NCBI GenBank assembly: GCA_036488085.1 | Contig: DASXHZ010000074.1 | Coordinates: 5,211-69,210, forward strand | Direction: 5' to 3' | Length of the DNA: 64,000 nt | DNA from: DASXHZ01 sp036488085 | GTDB taxonomy: Bacteria; Acidobacteriota; Thermoanaerobaculia; Gp7-AA8 | Part shown: one piece after another, positions 17,541 through 25,527 of the stretch | Layout: the number at the start of each line of letters is the position of its first letter | Numbering within the stretch: the stretch's first letter is position 1 | Notes under the pieces: generated by a model | Database searches by the model: none | Seen by the model: the letters and a program-made list of their open reading frames with translations, nothing else | Told to the model about the DNA's origin: nothing | Made by a program: the position numbers and the translations under genes

Positions 17541-17582
17541 CCTCACCCGGCGCTTCGCGCCACCTCTCCCGGAGGGAGAGGG
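17541..17582. repeat. REP-like double hairpin
   Basis: Two adjacent small palindromes lie here: a 5-bp stem with loop TTC at 17549-17561, and a perfect 8-bp stem (CCTCTCCC, loop GGA) at 17563-17581. The sequence resembles the C-rich/G-rich intergenic palindromes common in GC-rich bacteria. Confidence 0.65.
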
Positions 17583-17600
17583 AATTGGGGTGGAGACGAC

Positions 17601-17745
17601 TGAGAAAACGACCGAGACCCTCCGGCTCGCGTTGCAGAGAGAGAGGTAGCTTCAGCAATTGTCCACGGAGGCACGCCCATTCGCCCGCTCTACCGTGGTG
17701 GGTCCGAGGTGGGCACGAAACTGAAGGGTCTCGGTCGTTTTCTCA
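17601..17745. repeat. MITE-like element with 21-bp perfect inverted ends
   Basis: The outer 21 bp at 17601-17621 recur exactly inverted at 17725-17745, separated by 103 bp. Inner arms CCACGG (17663-17668) and CCGTGG (17693-17698) make the interior foldable too. There is no open frame inside and no clear target duplication. It could be a non-autonomous mobile element or a structured RNA. Confidence 0.6.
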
Positions 17746-17758
17746 ATGATCGGCAAAC

Positions 17759-17787
17759 AAAAAAAGGGGCGATACGCCCCTTTTTTT
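17759..17787. terminator. Bidirectional intrinsic terminator
   Basis: A 6-bp GC stem (GGGGCG, loop ATA) is flanked by seven A and seven T, so it has a U-tract on either strand. It lies 80 bp after the ferredoxin stop on the minus strand, which is its most likely client. Confidence 0.88.
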
Positions 17788-17866
17788 GCCCGAAGGCACC
17801 GTCTGTCTTGACGGTGTGGAATCTACAGCGTTGCTCTGCCTAATGTAGTGAGCTGGATCACAAAGA

Positions 17867-18133
17867 TCAAGTTCTGTTTTTGTACCACTGCGCGTTCATC
17901 TCGGTGTAGTGCGCCCACTGCGCCGGCACGAGGTCGGCGGGGAAGATCGCGGCCACCGGGCACGCAGGCTCGCACGCTCCGCAGTCGATGCAGACCTCGG
18001 GATCGATGTAGAGGATCGTCTCTTTCTCGAAGTCCGGTTCGTCTTTCCGCGGATGGATGCAGTCGACGGGACAGACGTCGACGCATGCGGTGTCTTTGGT
18101 GTTCACGCAAGGTTCAGCGATTACGTATGTCAT
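17867..18133 (-). CDS. Two-cluster ferredoxin (FdxA type)
   Basis: The 88-residue protein carries eight cysteines in two cluster motifs: C9, C17, C21 and C25 (spacing C-x7-C-x3-C-x3-C), then C48, C51, C54 and C58 (C-x2-C-x2-C-x3-C-P). The first motif is the one that holds a 3Fe-4S or 4Fe-4S cluster in seven-iron ferredoxins of the Mycobacterium/Thermus type. It is a cytoplasmic electron carrier. It is a single-gene unit ending in a strong terminator at 17759-17787. Confidence 0.93.
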   Translation of the reverse strand: MTYVIAEPCVNTKDTACVDVCPVDCIHPRKDEPDFEKETILYIDPEVCIDCGACEPACPVAAIFPADLVPAQWAHYTEMNAQWYKNRT

Positions 18134-18193
18134 CGGACGATTCGGCCTCCCGGACCTGAAGTGGCGGCCATCTTACGGCAAGTCAGACGGACA

Positions 18194-20266
18194 CTAGTCG
18201 GTCCACTTACGAATCGACTCGATCTGGTAGTCGTTCCCCATGAAAGAGACGATGTCGCCCGTCGCGTGTCCGAGGAGTGCTTTCGCCACCTCGGACTGGT
18301 TCGAGTAGATGCCGTGCTCGGGCGCTGACTCCCACGGCCCGAGGATGACGACCTCGCGCTGCAGCTCGCCGTTGGAGAGGAGGAGCTTCGTGCCGACGCG
18401 GACCGCGGTCGTGTCGATCTGTCCCGCCTCGAGCACGCGGACGCGCGATAACTCGCCCGACAGCTCCGCGGCGCGGGCGGCGAGGTACTCGGCGCGCTGA
18501 CGCGCCGCCTTGTACTCGAAGTTCTCGCGAAGATCGCCCATCTCGCGTGCCGCCTGAAGCGCCTTCGAGTTCGCGGGGATCTCCACGTTGCGGAGGTGCT
18601 GCAGCTCGGCGCGCTTCTTCTCGAGCATGTCGGGAGTCGAGTAGACCGGCTCCTGCTCCTGTTCGCGGAGGTGAGGGTGCTTCATCAGCGCCGCCGCCTT
18701 CACGATCTCGCGGCGGTACTCCTCGACCGCGCCGTAGCGGTCGAGGGTGTCGACGATCCTGCGTGCCTGCTCTTCGTTGTTCTGCGTGTTGATGATGCGG
18801 ATGGCGAGCGCGCCTTTGTCGAAGAAGTCTTTGAGACGGGCGCGGACGGAACTGAATTCGTCGTTCGTCAGCGCATCGAGGAGCTGGAAGAGGAGTTGAT
18901 ACGTGGCGCGGTCGCCCCACGACTCGTCCTCGTTGACGCGCTTCGCGTACCAGTAGAACGCACGCGGATGGCGACGTGGGTAGCGGAGCGTCTCGTCGGT
19001 GAGGCGTGTGAGGAGATCGGTCTCGCCGGCTGTCTCGAGCGCGTCGTAGACGAGCGTGATCATCTTCGGCTCTTCTTCGAGGAAGAAAAGCTCGCTGTAA
19101 ACCTTGTGCCAGTCGGGATGCGTCTCGCGGACGACCCCGATCGCGCGCTCGCGGAGCTGTTTGTCGCCGATCGCCGCGACCGTGCGCGAGGCCATCGGCG
19201 ACTGCAGCAGCGACGCGGGTTCGATGGTCGACTCGTACTTGCCGGGAAGGCTTTCCAGCGTCGTGAGGATCTGCCACGACATGGCCGAGTCGGTGCGGGC
19301 GAGCCTCGCTGCGTCCGCGGCGAGCGCGGTCGAGAAGAAGTTCGCGAGCTCCTGGCTCCGCGCGCTGTGCTTGCGCGCAAGCTCCAGACGCGACTTGGCG
19401 TCGGCGCGCTCAAAGTCGCGGCGGACGACTCCCTCGGCTTCTCCTGCCGAGGACGAATACGAGTACGTCGCCTTCGCGCCCGAGCCGCTGACGACGATCT
19501 GCGGGTTCTTGCGCGCCGACGTCCACCACGATGTCCAGCTCTTCTCCGGCACGACGCCGATCACGGCGTCGCGCACTTCGGCCATCGTCATCGGGCGGCC
19601 GAAGCTCTGGAGCAGTTTCGCGAAGAACTCGGCCGGCTTCTTCGTCGCCTGCGTCTGCAGGCCTTCAGGATCCTGGAACTTCTCGCGGAGGATGTGCCCC
19701 GCGGGGAGCGGCGTCAGGAACTTGTTCGCGGCGCCGAGCGGCACCGAGACGCGCTTGTCTTTCTCGAAATCGAGGCGGCAGACGCCGAGCTCCGGGTTCA
19801 GCTCCGTCACGCGGCCGGCGCCGCGGCCCGACATGAAGAAGCACTCGCCCTCGTCGTACGTGAGCCACGTCTCGATCTTCTCGGCACGCTCCACGGGATT
19901 CGACTGCGGGTCGTTGAACTTCGCGAACTGAAACGCGCGCGCGAAGTTCTTGTGGGTGCCGAAAGCCTTCTTCAGCGCGTCTTCGAACTGCTGGCGGAGT
20001 TGGGCCGGATGCTTCGAGAGGCGGCCAAGCTCCTTCAGCACATGGAGGCGCTGGAGCCAGTGGCCGCCCTCCTTCAGCGAGTCGCTGAGGAGTCCGAGGA
20101 GCGTGTCCGACTGCGTGCGCTGCTCGGCCTTCCGGAGCGCTTTCGCGACGGTGATGAACGCGTCCACGTCGGACGGATCTCGGTCGAGCTCCGCCATCCA
20201 GAGCGACTCGACATCGTCAAACTTCTTTGAGTGGACCTGCCTGAGGGCGTCTTCGCGGAACGGCAT
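18194..20266 (-). CDS. greA: Very long GreA-type transcription elongation factor
   Basis: The last 145 residues (546-690) are a GreA module. The antiparallel coiled coil has the acidic tip DLRENFEY at 578-585, which reaches the RNA polymerase active site to trigger transcript cleavage, and is followed by the FKBP-like domain ending DIVSFMGNDYQIESI. In front sit about 545 extra residues, mostly helical, rich in charged and repeat-like segments. Ordinary GreA is near 158 residues, but chlamydial GreA has a comparably long extension, so this looks like a real lineage variant. No frameshift is needed. Confidence 0.85.
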   Translation of the reverse strand: MPFREDALRQVHSKKFDDVESLWMAELDRDPSDVDAFITVAKALRKAEQRTQSDTLLGLLSDSLKEGGHWLQRLHVLKELGRLSKHPAQLRQQFEDALKKAFGTHKNFARAFQFAKFNDPQSNPVERAEKIETWLTYDEGECFFMSGRGAGRVTELNPELGVCRLDFEKDKRVSVPLGAANKFLTPLPAGHILREKFQDPEGLQTQATKKPAEFFAKLLQSFGRPMTMAEVRDAVIGVVPEKSWTSWWTSARKNPQIVVSGSGAKATYSYSSSAGEAEGVVRRDFERADAKSRLELARKHSARSQELANFFSTALAADAARLARTDSAMSWQILTTLESLPGKYESTIEPASLLQSPMASRTVAAIGDKQLRERAIGVVRETHPDWHKVYSELFFLEEEPKMITLVYDALETAGETDLLTRLTDETLRYPRRHPRAFYWYAKRVNEDESWGDRATYQLLFQLLDALTNDEFSSVRARLKDFFDKGALAIRIINTQNNEEQARRIVDTLDRYGAVEEYRREIVKAAALMKHPHLREQEQEPVYSTPDMLEKKRAELQHLRNVEIPANSKALQAAREMGDLRENFEYKAARQRAEYLAARAAELSGELSRVRVLEAGQIDTTAVRVGTKLLLSNGELQREVVILGPWESAPEHGIYSNQSEVAKALLGHATGDIVSFMGNDYQIESIRKWTD

Positions 20267-20286
20267 GAAGCGCGAATTGTAGTGGT

Positions 20287-20442
20287 CTACCGCCGCATTT
20301 TCACGAGCGTCTTGAATACGTCGAACGGCAGCTCTTCGCTGCGGACGATTTGACGCAGGTGATGAAGCGAGGTCTTGCGATCTTTGACGTCGTCGGGCGT
20401 CAAGTTGTTCTTGCGGAGGAGGTCGTGTGCTTTCTGTTCCAT
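20287..20442 (-). CDS. Small basic hypothetical protein
   Basis: A 51-residue frame (MEQKAHDLLRKNNLTPDD to VKMRR) lies 20 bp upstream of the long greA on the same strand. It is hydrophilic and helical, with Lys/Arg-rich ends. An in-frame ATG further upstream would add 20 residues. I see no clear ribosome-binding site and recognise no family; the closeness to greA and lack of any competing frame are the only support. Confidence 0.4.
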   Translation of the reverse strand: MEQKAHDLLRKNNLTPDDVKDRKTSLHHLRQIVRSEELPFDVFKTLVKMRR

Positions 20443-20528
20443 GGAGATGGCTGAAACTTCCCCATGCGAGGCTGTATTCCGCGTAGCGAGGCCGGAAAGC
20501 AACCCAAAATCAGCAGAAAGTTCCCCAC

Positions 20529-20618
20529 TCGCGAGGGTCGCGACCCTATACCCCCAGGCTCTTGACCTTATACCTATAGGGTCACGACCCAGGGGGTATA
20601 GGCTCGCGACCCTCGCGA
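20529..20618. repeat. Near-perfect 27-bp inverted repeat, GGGTCGC/GACCCTA type
   Basis: The arms 20529-20555 and 20592-20618 are inverted copies with one mismatch, around a 36-bp centre that is itself made of related pieces (GACCTTA, TACCTAT, GGGTCAC). The 7-bp periodicity is weaker than at the other loci but visible. The element sits between the small gene and mpl, both on the minus strand, 6 bp beyond the mpl stop. Confidence 0.8.
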
Positions 20619-20623
20619 ATACG

Positions 20624-22060
20624 TCATTTGCGGAGGCAATCGAGGATCTTTTCGTGGACTCCGTCGAACGCGCCGGAAGACATGACCATGATCACGTCCC
20701 CCTCCCGCGCCTCCGCGGCCACCCTCTGCGCGATCGCGTCGACGTCGTCGATTTGCTCGGCCGGGATGTGGTCGGCGTTGAGCCGCTCGACGATCGTCTC
20801 GACCGACATCATGTGATCGATGCCGTAGCGGTGCTCGTATCGGTCGCGGTGGAAGACATGGCCGACGATGACGCGGTCCGCCTGATGGAACGCGTCGATG
20901 TAGCCGTCCTCGAACTCCTTCCGCGCAGAGGAGATCGAGCGGGGCTCGAAGAGCGCCCAGATGCGTCGGTCGGGATAGCGTTTCCGGGCGCCGGCGAGCG
21001 TGGTGTCGATCGCGGTCGGGTGATGCGCGAAATCATCGATGACCGTGACGCCGTGCTCGACCCCTCGCACCTCCATCCGCCGCTTGATGCCTTTGAACGA
21101 CGACAGCCCTTTCTGAATCTCTTCCGCTGACAGCCCGCGGAAGCGCGCCGCCGCGATGTCGGCGAGCGCATTCGCCACGTTGTGGCGTCCCGAAAGCGTG
21201 GTCGCGAAGCGGTACCACTCCTTCCCCTCCCACCACGCCGTGAAGGTCGTATGCTCCGGCGTCTCCTCGGCGTCGGTGGCGAAGATGTCACGCCCGCGGT
21301 CCCATCCGAAGGTGAACCACCGGCCGCGCGCGGCGGAGCGGAGCGATGTGACGTTCTCGTCGTCGCCGTTGGCGATGATCACGTCGCCGGGTGCGACCTG
21401 TTCGATTCCTTTGTGAAACGCCGCCTTGATCGCGTCGAGATTTTCGTAGATGTCGGCGTGATCGAACTCGATGTTGTTCACGATCAGCGTGTTCGCGTGG
21501 TAGTGGAGGAACTTGGGGCCTTTGTCGAAGAACGACGTGTTGTACTCGTCGCCCTCGATGACGAAGTCGTCGCCGTCGCCGAGCTTGAAGTTCTGATCGA
21601 AGTTCACCGGGATGCCGCCGACGACCATCGACGGGTCGCGGCCGGCGGCCTCGAGCAGCCACGCCATCAACGACGTCGTGGTCGTCTTCCCGTGCGTTCC
21701 GGTGACGACGATCGAGTGTTTGCCGCGGATGAAGAGGTGATAGATCGCCTCGGGCATCGAGGTGTACGGCAGGTCCATCTCGAGGGTCGCGGCCGCTTCC
21801 GGCTGCGTCTTCGCGGCGACGTTGCCGATGACGACCAGATCGGGGCGGAACTTTTCCAGATGCTCGCGCGTAAATCCTTCGAGCACCGGGATGGCCAGTC
21901 GCTCCAGATACGTCGACATCGGGGGGTAGATGTGTTCGTCAGAGCCGGTGATCTCGTAACCGCGTCGTTGGAGCATGCCGGCGAGCGACGCCATGGCCGT
22001 TCCGGCGATGCCGATCAGGTAGATGCGCTTGACGTTGGAGAGGTCGTTGACGTGAGGCAT
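20624..22060 (-). CDS. mpl: UDP-N-acetylmuramate:L-Ala-gamma-D-Glu-meso-DAP ligase
   Basis: The 478-residue Mur-ligase relative attaches recycled murein tripeptide to UDP-MurNAc. It has a Rossmann start (IYLIGIAGTAMASLAGML), the ATP loop VTGTHGKTT at 119-127, the Mpl-type stretch EGDEYNTSFFDKGPKF, NNIEFDHADIY, and the C-terminal FEPRSISS. The EGDEY and lysine-lacking middle segment separates Mpl from MurC. It implies a meso-DAP cell wall with peptide recycling. Confidence 0.95.
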   Translation of the reverse strand: MPHVNDLSNVKRIYLIGIAGTAMASLAGMLQRRGYEITGSDEHIYPPMSTYLERLAIPVLEGFTREHLEKFRPDLVVIGNVAAKTQPEAAATLEMDLPYTSMPEAIYHLFIRGKHSIVVTGTHGKTTTTSLMAWLLEAAGRDPSMVVGGIPVNFDQNFKLGDGDDFVIEGDEYNTSFFDKGPKFLHYHANTLIVNNIEFDHADIYENLDAIKAAFHKGIEQVAPGDVIIANGDDENVTSLRSAARGRWFTFGWDRGRDIFATDAEETPEHTTFTAWWEGKEWYRFATTLSGRHNVANALADIAAARFRGLSAEEIQKGLSSFKGIKRRMEVRGVEHGVTVIDDFAHHPTAIDTTLAGARKRYPDRRIWALFEPRSISSARKEFEDGYIDAFHQADRVIVGHVFHRDRYEHRYGIDHMMSVETIVERLNADHIPAEQIDDVDAIAQRVAAEAREGDVIMVMSSGAFDGVHEKILDCLRK

Positions 22061-22175
22061 GTCGCGGCTCAGGATACACAGCCCAGGTAGTCGGGAATGG
22101 TCATTTTCCAGGCCCTGTTCGAGCTAGGGTCTGAATCGTTAAACCCAGTATTTTTCAACCAGGAGGATTTTGCGC

Positions 22176-23267
22176 ATGTCGAAGCGTTTCGTTGTGATGA
22201 CATTCGCCCTTCTCGTCGCTTTCGGCTCTCTTGCCGCGAGCGCCCAGGAGAAGAGCGAAACTGCGGCCAAGGCGGCTGCTACGCCGGAAAAAACCGGCCG
22301 GCTCACCATCGTGGAGCCGGTGAAGGAGTACGGCGAAGTGCCGAAGGGCGAGAAGCTCGACTGGTCATTCCTCGTCAAAAATACGGGCGACGCCGATCTG
22401 CAGATCCTCGCTGCCAAGCCCGGCTGCGGCTGCACCGTGGCTGACTTCGACAAGGTCATCAAGCCGGGCGAGACCGGAAAGGTGACGGCTCACGTCGACA
22501 CCACCGCCTTCAACGGGCCGATCTCCAAGACGATTTCGATCGAGACCAACGATCTTTCGACGCCGGAAGCGGTGCTGACGATCCACGCGACGGTCAAGCC
22601 GTTCGTCGAAGCGTTCCCAGCCGGCTTCGTCCGTTTCAACATGCTCCAGGGCGACGCCGAGACGCAGAGCGTCACGCTCTACTCGGATGAGGAAGAGCCG
22701 TTCGAGATCACCAAGATCGACGTCCCGGGCGACTACGTCAAGGTCGTTTCCCACAAGATCGAAGACCCTGCCTCGCGCGTCGAAGCCGGCCGCGCCAACC
22801 AGAACCAGTACCGCCTTGACATCACGCTCGGCGGCCCCGACGCGAAGATCGGACCGCTGGCCGACAAGGTCCACATCCTCACCAACTCCAAGCACCAGCC
22901 CGACTACTTCGTCAGCGTGATCGGCGTCATCCGCCCGACGTTCCGCGTCGAGCCGCAGGCCGTCAACTTCGGCGAAGTCGCCCCGAGCGATCCGGCCGCG
23001 ACCCGCGGCGTCATCCTCCGCTCGAACAGCCTGAAAACCCCCGAGATGTTCAACGTCACCAGGGCCGAGACGTCCATCCCGGGCGTGACGGCGAACGTCA
23101 AGCCGACCGCCAACAAGGGTGAGTACGAAGTGACCCTGCAGGTGGCGAAAGACGTCAAGCCGGGCGATCTCGACGGAACCGTCAAGATCTACACGAACGA
23201 CAAGATCAACCCGGTTGTCACGCTCCCGGTCAAAGGCGTCGTGAAGATGACGCAGGCGTCGAAGTAA
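22176..23267 (+). CDS. Secreted DUF1573 protein
   Basis: The 363-residue protein has a Sec signal peptide (residues 1-23, ending ASA-QE) and then Ig-like beta repeats. The first carries the DUF1573 hallmark PGCGCTV; later segments (TFRVEPQAVNFGEVAPSDPA, PGDLDGTVKIYTND) look like ASH/DUF1573 relatives. It is probably periplasmic or surface-exposed. The start is the ATG at 22176, 9 bp after AGGAGG; a TTG two codons earlier is less likely. A strong terminator follows at 23293. Confidence 0.9.
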   Translation: MSKRFVVMTFALLVAFGSLAASAQEKSETAAKAAATPEKTGRLTIVEPVKEYGEVPKGEKLDWSFLVKNTGDADLQILAAKPGCGCTVADFDKVIKPGETGKVTAHVDTTAFNGPISKTISIETNDLSTPEAVLTIHATVKPFVEAFPAGFVRFNMLQGDAETQSVTLYSDEEEPFEITKIDVPGDYVKVVSHKIEDPASRVEAGRANQNQYRLDITLGGPDAKIGPLADKVHILTNSKHQPDYFVSVIGVIRPTFRVEPQAVNFGEVAPSDPAATRGVILRSNSLKTPEMFNVTRAETSIPGVTANVKPTANKGEYEVTLQVAKDVKPGDLDGTVKIYTNDKINPVVTLPVKGVVKMTQASK

Positions 23268-23292
23268 GCGTTTACTCCGGGGATTTCGAACA

Positions 23293-23324
23293 AGGCCGCC
23301 GTGACTGGCGGCCTTTTTGTTTTT
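23293..23324 (+). terminator. Intrinsic terminator of the DUF1573 gene
   Basis: A 7-bp perfect stem (GGCCGCC, loop GTGACT) is followed by TTTTTG and TTTTT. It begins 26 bp after the stop codon. Confidence 0.93.
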
Positions 23325-23333
23325 GCCGCGGCT

Positions 23334-23489
23334 CGTTATCCGTTATCCGTTATCGACTTTGCACATAAAGTTCGCCGAAGGGTAGCGGCCGTCTCGGCCG
23401 CTCCCCTTTTCCGACGATCTCCCCCTCGTTGATGTGCAAGGCCTCCGTGATCCGTGATGGGTTTGGCGGATAACGGATAACGGATAACC
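23334..23489. repeat. Inverted heptamer-repeat element, CGTTATC type, with nested stems
   Basis: Three tandem CGTTATC units (23334-23354) are matched by three inverted units (23469-23489). Between them lie a second inverted pair (TTGCACAT at 23359-23366, ATGTGCAA at 23432-23439), a perfect 8-bp hairpin (23384-23402) and a tandem pair of CCGTGAT (23445-23458). The whole 156 bp can fold as one long branched stem. It separates the DUF1573 terminator from the end of the EgtB-like gene. Confidence 0.88.
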
Positions 23490-23493
23490 GATT

Positions 23494-24756
23494 TCAGCGA
23501 GCGCAGCGGAAGGTCGCGAATACGTACGGATAGTTGCCGCGGAACCAGTTCCGGAACGAGCGGCGGACGAGGTGGCGCGCGGTGGCGGGCGAGGCGCCTT
23601 TCATCACGTAGTGTTTGCGGTCGAAGAAGTCGGATGAGTAGACCGGGTACGACGCCATCGGCTCGAAGCCGTCGAATCCGCTGAACTCCGTCGACGTCCA
23701 CTCCCAGCCGTTGCCGACGAGGTCCTGCACGCCCCACGCGCTCGCGCCGCCGGGGTACGACCCGACCGGCACCGGATCCCAGTGCGAGAAGTCGAAGTTG
23801 CCGCGGGTCGCATCCGGAAGCGCTTCGCCCCACGGATACGATCGTTCCGTCCCGTCCTGGGTGCCGAATGCGGCGCGGTGGTATTCAGCTTCCGTCGGAA
23901 CGCGCATCCCTTTCCACTTCGCGTACGCCGTCGCTTCGTCCTGCATGGCGTAGACGGGCCAGTCGAGCGGCAACGGGATCAGCTCGAACATCCCGCGCCA
24001 GAACCACCGCCCGTCCTGCTGCACCCAGAAGTGCGGAGCAGCAGCGCCGGTCGCTTCGACGAATTCGAGGTACTCGCCATTCGTCACGTTGTGCTTGTGA
24101 ATCGAGAAGGCGGGAACGTCGACGCGATGCGGCGGGAACTCGTTGTCCCATCCGAATGTGCCGGTATTGCCGAGGGTCGCGATGCCCGCGGCAATCGCGA
24201 TCAGTTCCTGCTTCTGTGTCGCGCCGGCAATCCTGCGGTCGATCTTTGGAGCGACTTTCCTCTCGTACGGCAGGTTATGCATCATGTAAAGAAACGTCTC
24301 CTGATGCATCTCCTCGTGCTCGAGGATCGCCAGCGCCGCCTCGGCGTTGCGTAGTTGCGGCACGCTGTCGTCTTCGATCGTCGCGCTCGCGAGCGCGCGC
24401 TCGACCATCTCGTCCGACTGCGCACCGTACTTTTGCACGCAGTGGCGGGTCGGCCAGAGATCCGTCGGGCTCTTCGCCGACACCTCGTCCTCCGGATCGA
24501 TCCCGCGCGCGAAGAGCGTTTCGTAGTGCTCGTCGATGCCCGGCTCGCGCAGCGCGAGCTTGATCAGCGTGTTGACGTTGAACGCCGGGAGGTGGCCTTC
24601 GTAGAAGACGATCGGGTTCCGCAGCGCGATCGGGCGTTCGTAATACGCATCCTCGACCGGAATCGCGAGAACCTGTTTCGAGCGGGCGCGGCCCGCGCGG
24701 AACCACGCGAGGAGATCGGCGCGCGTGGCGCCGTCCGGAAATGCGGAGTGCCTCAT
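23494..24756 (-). CDS. EgtB/SUMF1-like protein (DinB plus FGE-sulfatase domains)
   Basis: The 420-residue protein has an N-terminal DinB-like bundle with three histidines in the non-haem iron pattern of EgtB (H55 in YEGHLPAF, H147 and H151 in EHEEMHQE). A C-terminal formylglycine-enzyme-like domain follows (residues 190-420; RVPTEAEYHRAAFG, YPWGEA, WGVQDLVGNGWEWTSTEF, RHLVRRSFRNWFR). EgtB, OvoA and SenA couple cysteine-type sulfur or selenium to histidine betaine using iron and oxygen. No EgtD methyltransferase is adjacent, so the exact reaction is open. Confidence 0.85.
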   Translation of the reverse strand: MRHSAFPDGATRADLLAWFRAGRARSKQVLAIPVEDAYYERPIALRNPIVFYEGHLPAFNVNTLIKLALREPGIDEHYETLFARGIDPEDEVSAKSPTDLWPTRHCVQKYGAQSDEMVERALASATIEDDSVPQLRNAEAALAILEHEEMHQETFLYMMHNLPYERKVAPKIDRRIAGATQKQELIAIAAGIATLGNTGTFGWDNEFPPHRVDVPAFSIHKHNVTNGEYLEFVEATGAAAPHFWVQQDGRWFWRGMFELIPLPLDWPVYAMQDEATAYAKWKGMRVPTEAEYHRAAFGTQDGTERSYPWGEALPDATRGNFDFSHWDPVPVGSYPGGASAWGVQDLVGNGWEWTSTEFSGFDGFEPMASYPVYSSDFFDRKHYVMKGASPATARHLVRRSFRNWFRGNYPYVFATFRCAR

Positions 24757-24771
24757 TTGCGAAGCGAGATT

Positions 24772-25527
24772 CTACGCCGCGACTGCTTCTCCGATTGGAA
24801 CTTCAATGACGCGGAAAGGCGTCTGCTCCGGTTGTTTGGCCACGAGCAGCGGCATTGCCACGTTGTACACCGGCGCTCCCGCCTTCGTCTTCCCTTCCAG
24901 CGAGCCGCGGTGAGCGTGGCCATGAAACACGGCCGTGCAGCGATAACGGTCGACCGGCTCTTCGAGACGCGACGAGCCGAGAAACGCCACGATCTCGAGC
25001 GGCTCGCCGACGACGGTCGCCATGATGGGAGAGTAGTGCAGCACCGCGATCTTCTGCGGCGTCCGGAGTCGGACGAGCGCCGCCTCGAGCTTGAGCGCCT
25101 CGTTCACCGTCTCGTGGACGAAGTCCTTGATCATCTTCTCGCCCCAGGCGCCGAGGGAGCGGCGTCCGAAGCCGCCGCCGAAGCCTTTCACGCCGGCGAA
25201 GCCGACGCCTTTGACCTCCACCGTATCGCCGTCGAGCATCGTCACGCCGGCATCGGTGAGGATGCTGGTGATGTCGGCGGCCCGATCCGCTTCGTAGTCG
25301 TGGTTCCCGAGGACGCCGATGGCCGGAATGTGAAGCGAGGAGGTGATCTCCTTCGCGAGCACCTTCGCCTCTTCAATCTGGCCGTAGTCGGTGAGATCGC
25401 CGGCGAGGATGAGGACGTCGGCGGCTTGCGTCGCCTTTTCGAAGAGGTCATGCATCGACCCGACGCCCGTTTTCTTAACGTGGATGTCGGCGACTGCGGC
25501 GATTCGTAGCGTTTGGGTGTCCGCCAT
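24772..25527 (-). CDS. Calcineurin-like metallophosphoesterase
   Basis: The 251-residue protein has the ordered metal motifs ADIHV (D14, H16), LAGDLTD, GNHDYE, VLHYSP and FHGHAHRG. It is cytoplasmic with no signal peptide. The substrate is unknown; a Gly-rich segment (GFGGGFGRR) follows the GNHD motif. Its start abuts the stop of the nucleotidyltransferase gene (25528) with no gap, so they are co-transcribed. Confidence 0.93.
   Translation of the reverse strand: MADTQTLRIAAVADIHVKKTGVGSMHDLFEKATQAADVLILAGDLTDYGQIEEAKVLAKEITSSLHIPAIGVLGNHDYEADRAADITSILTDAGVTMLDGDTVEVKGVGFAGVKGFGGGFGRRSLGAWGEKMIKDFVHETVNEALKLEAALVRLRTPQKIAVLHYSPIMATVVGEPLEIVAFLGSSRLEEPVDRYRCTAVFHGHAHRGSLEGKTKAGAPVYNVAMPLLVAKQPEQTPFRVIEVPIGEAVAA

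Noticed and set aside
18596..20230. A 544-codon plus-strand frame opposite the long greA
   Set aside because: It is Arg/Glu-rich with no fold motif, whereas the minus-strand frame ends in a perfect GreA module.
23384..23402. Hairpin considered as a separate intrinsic terminator
   Set aside because: It is followed by CCCCTTTT rather than a U-run and sits inside the larger inverted repeat; the DUF1573 gene already has a strong terminator at 23293.
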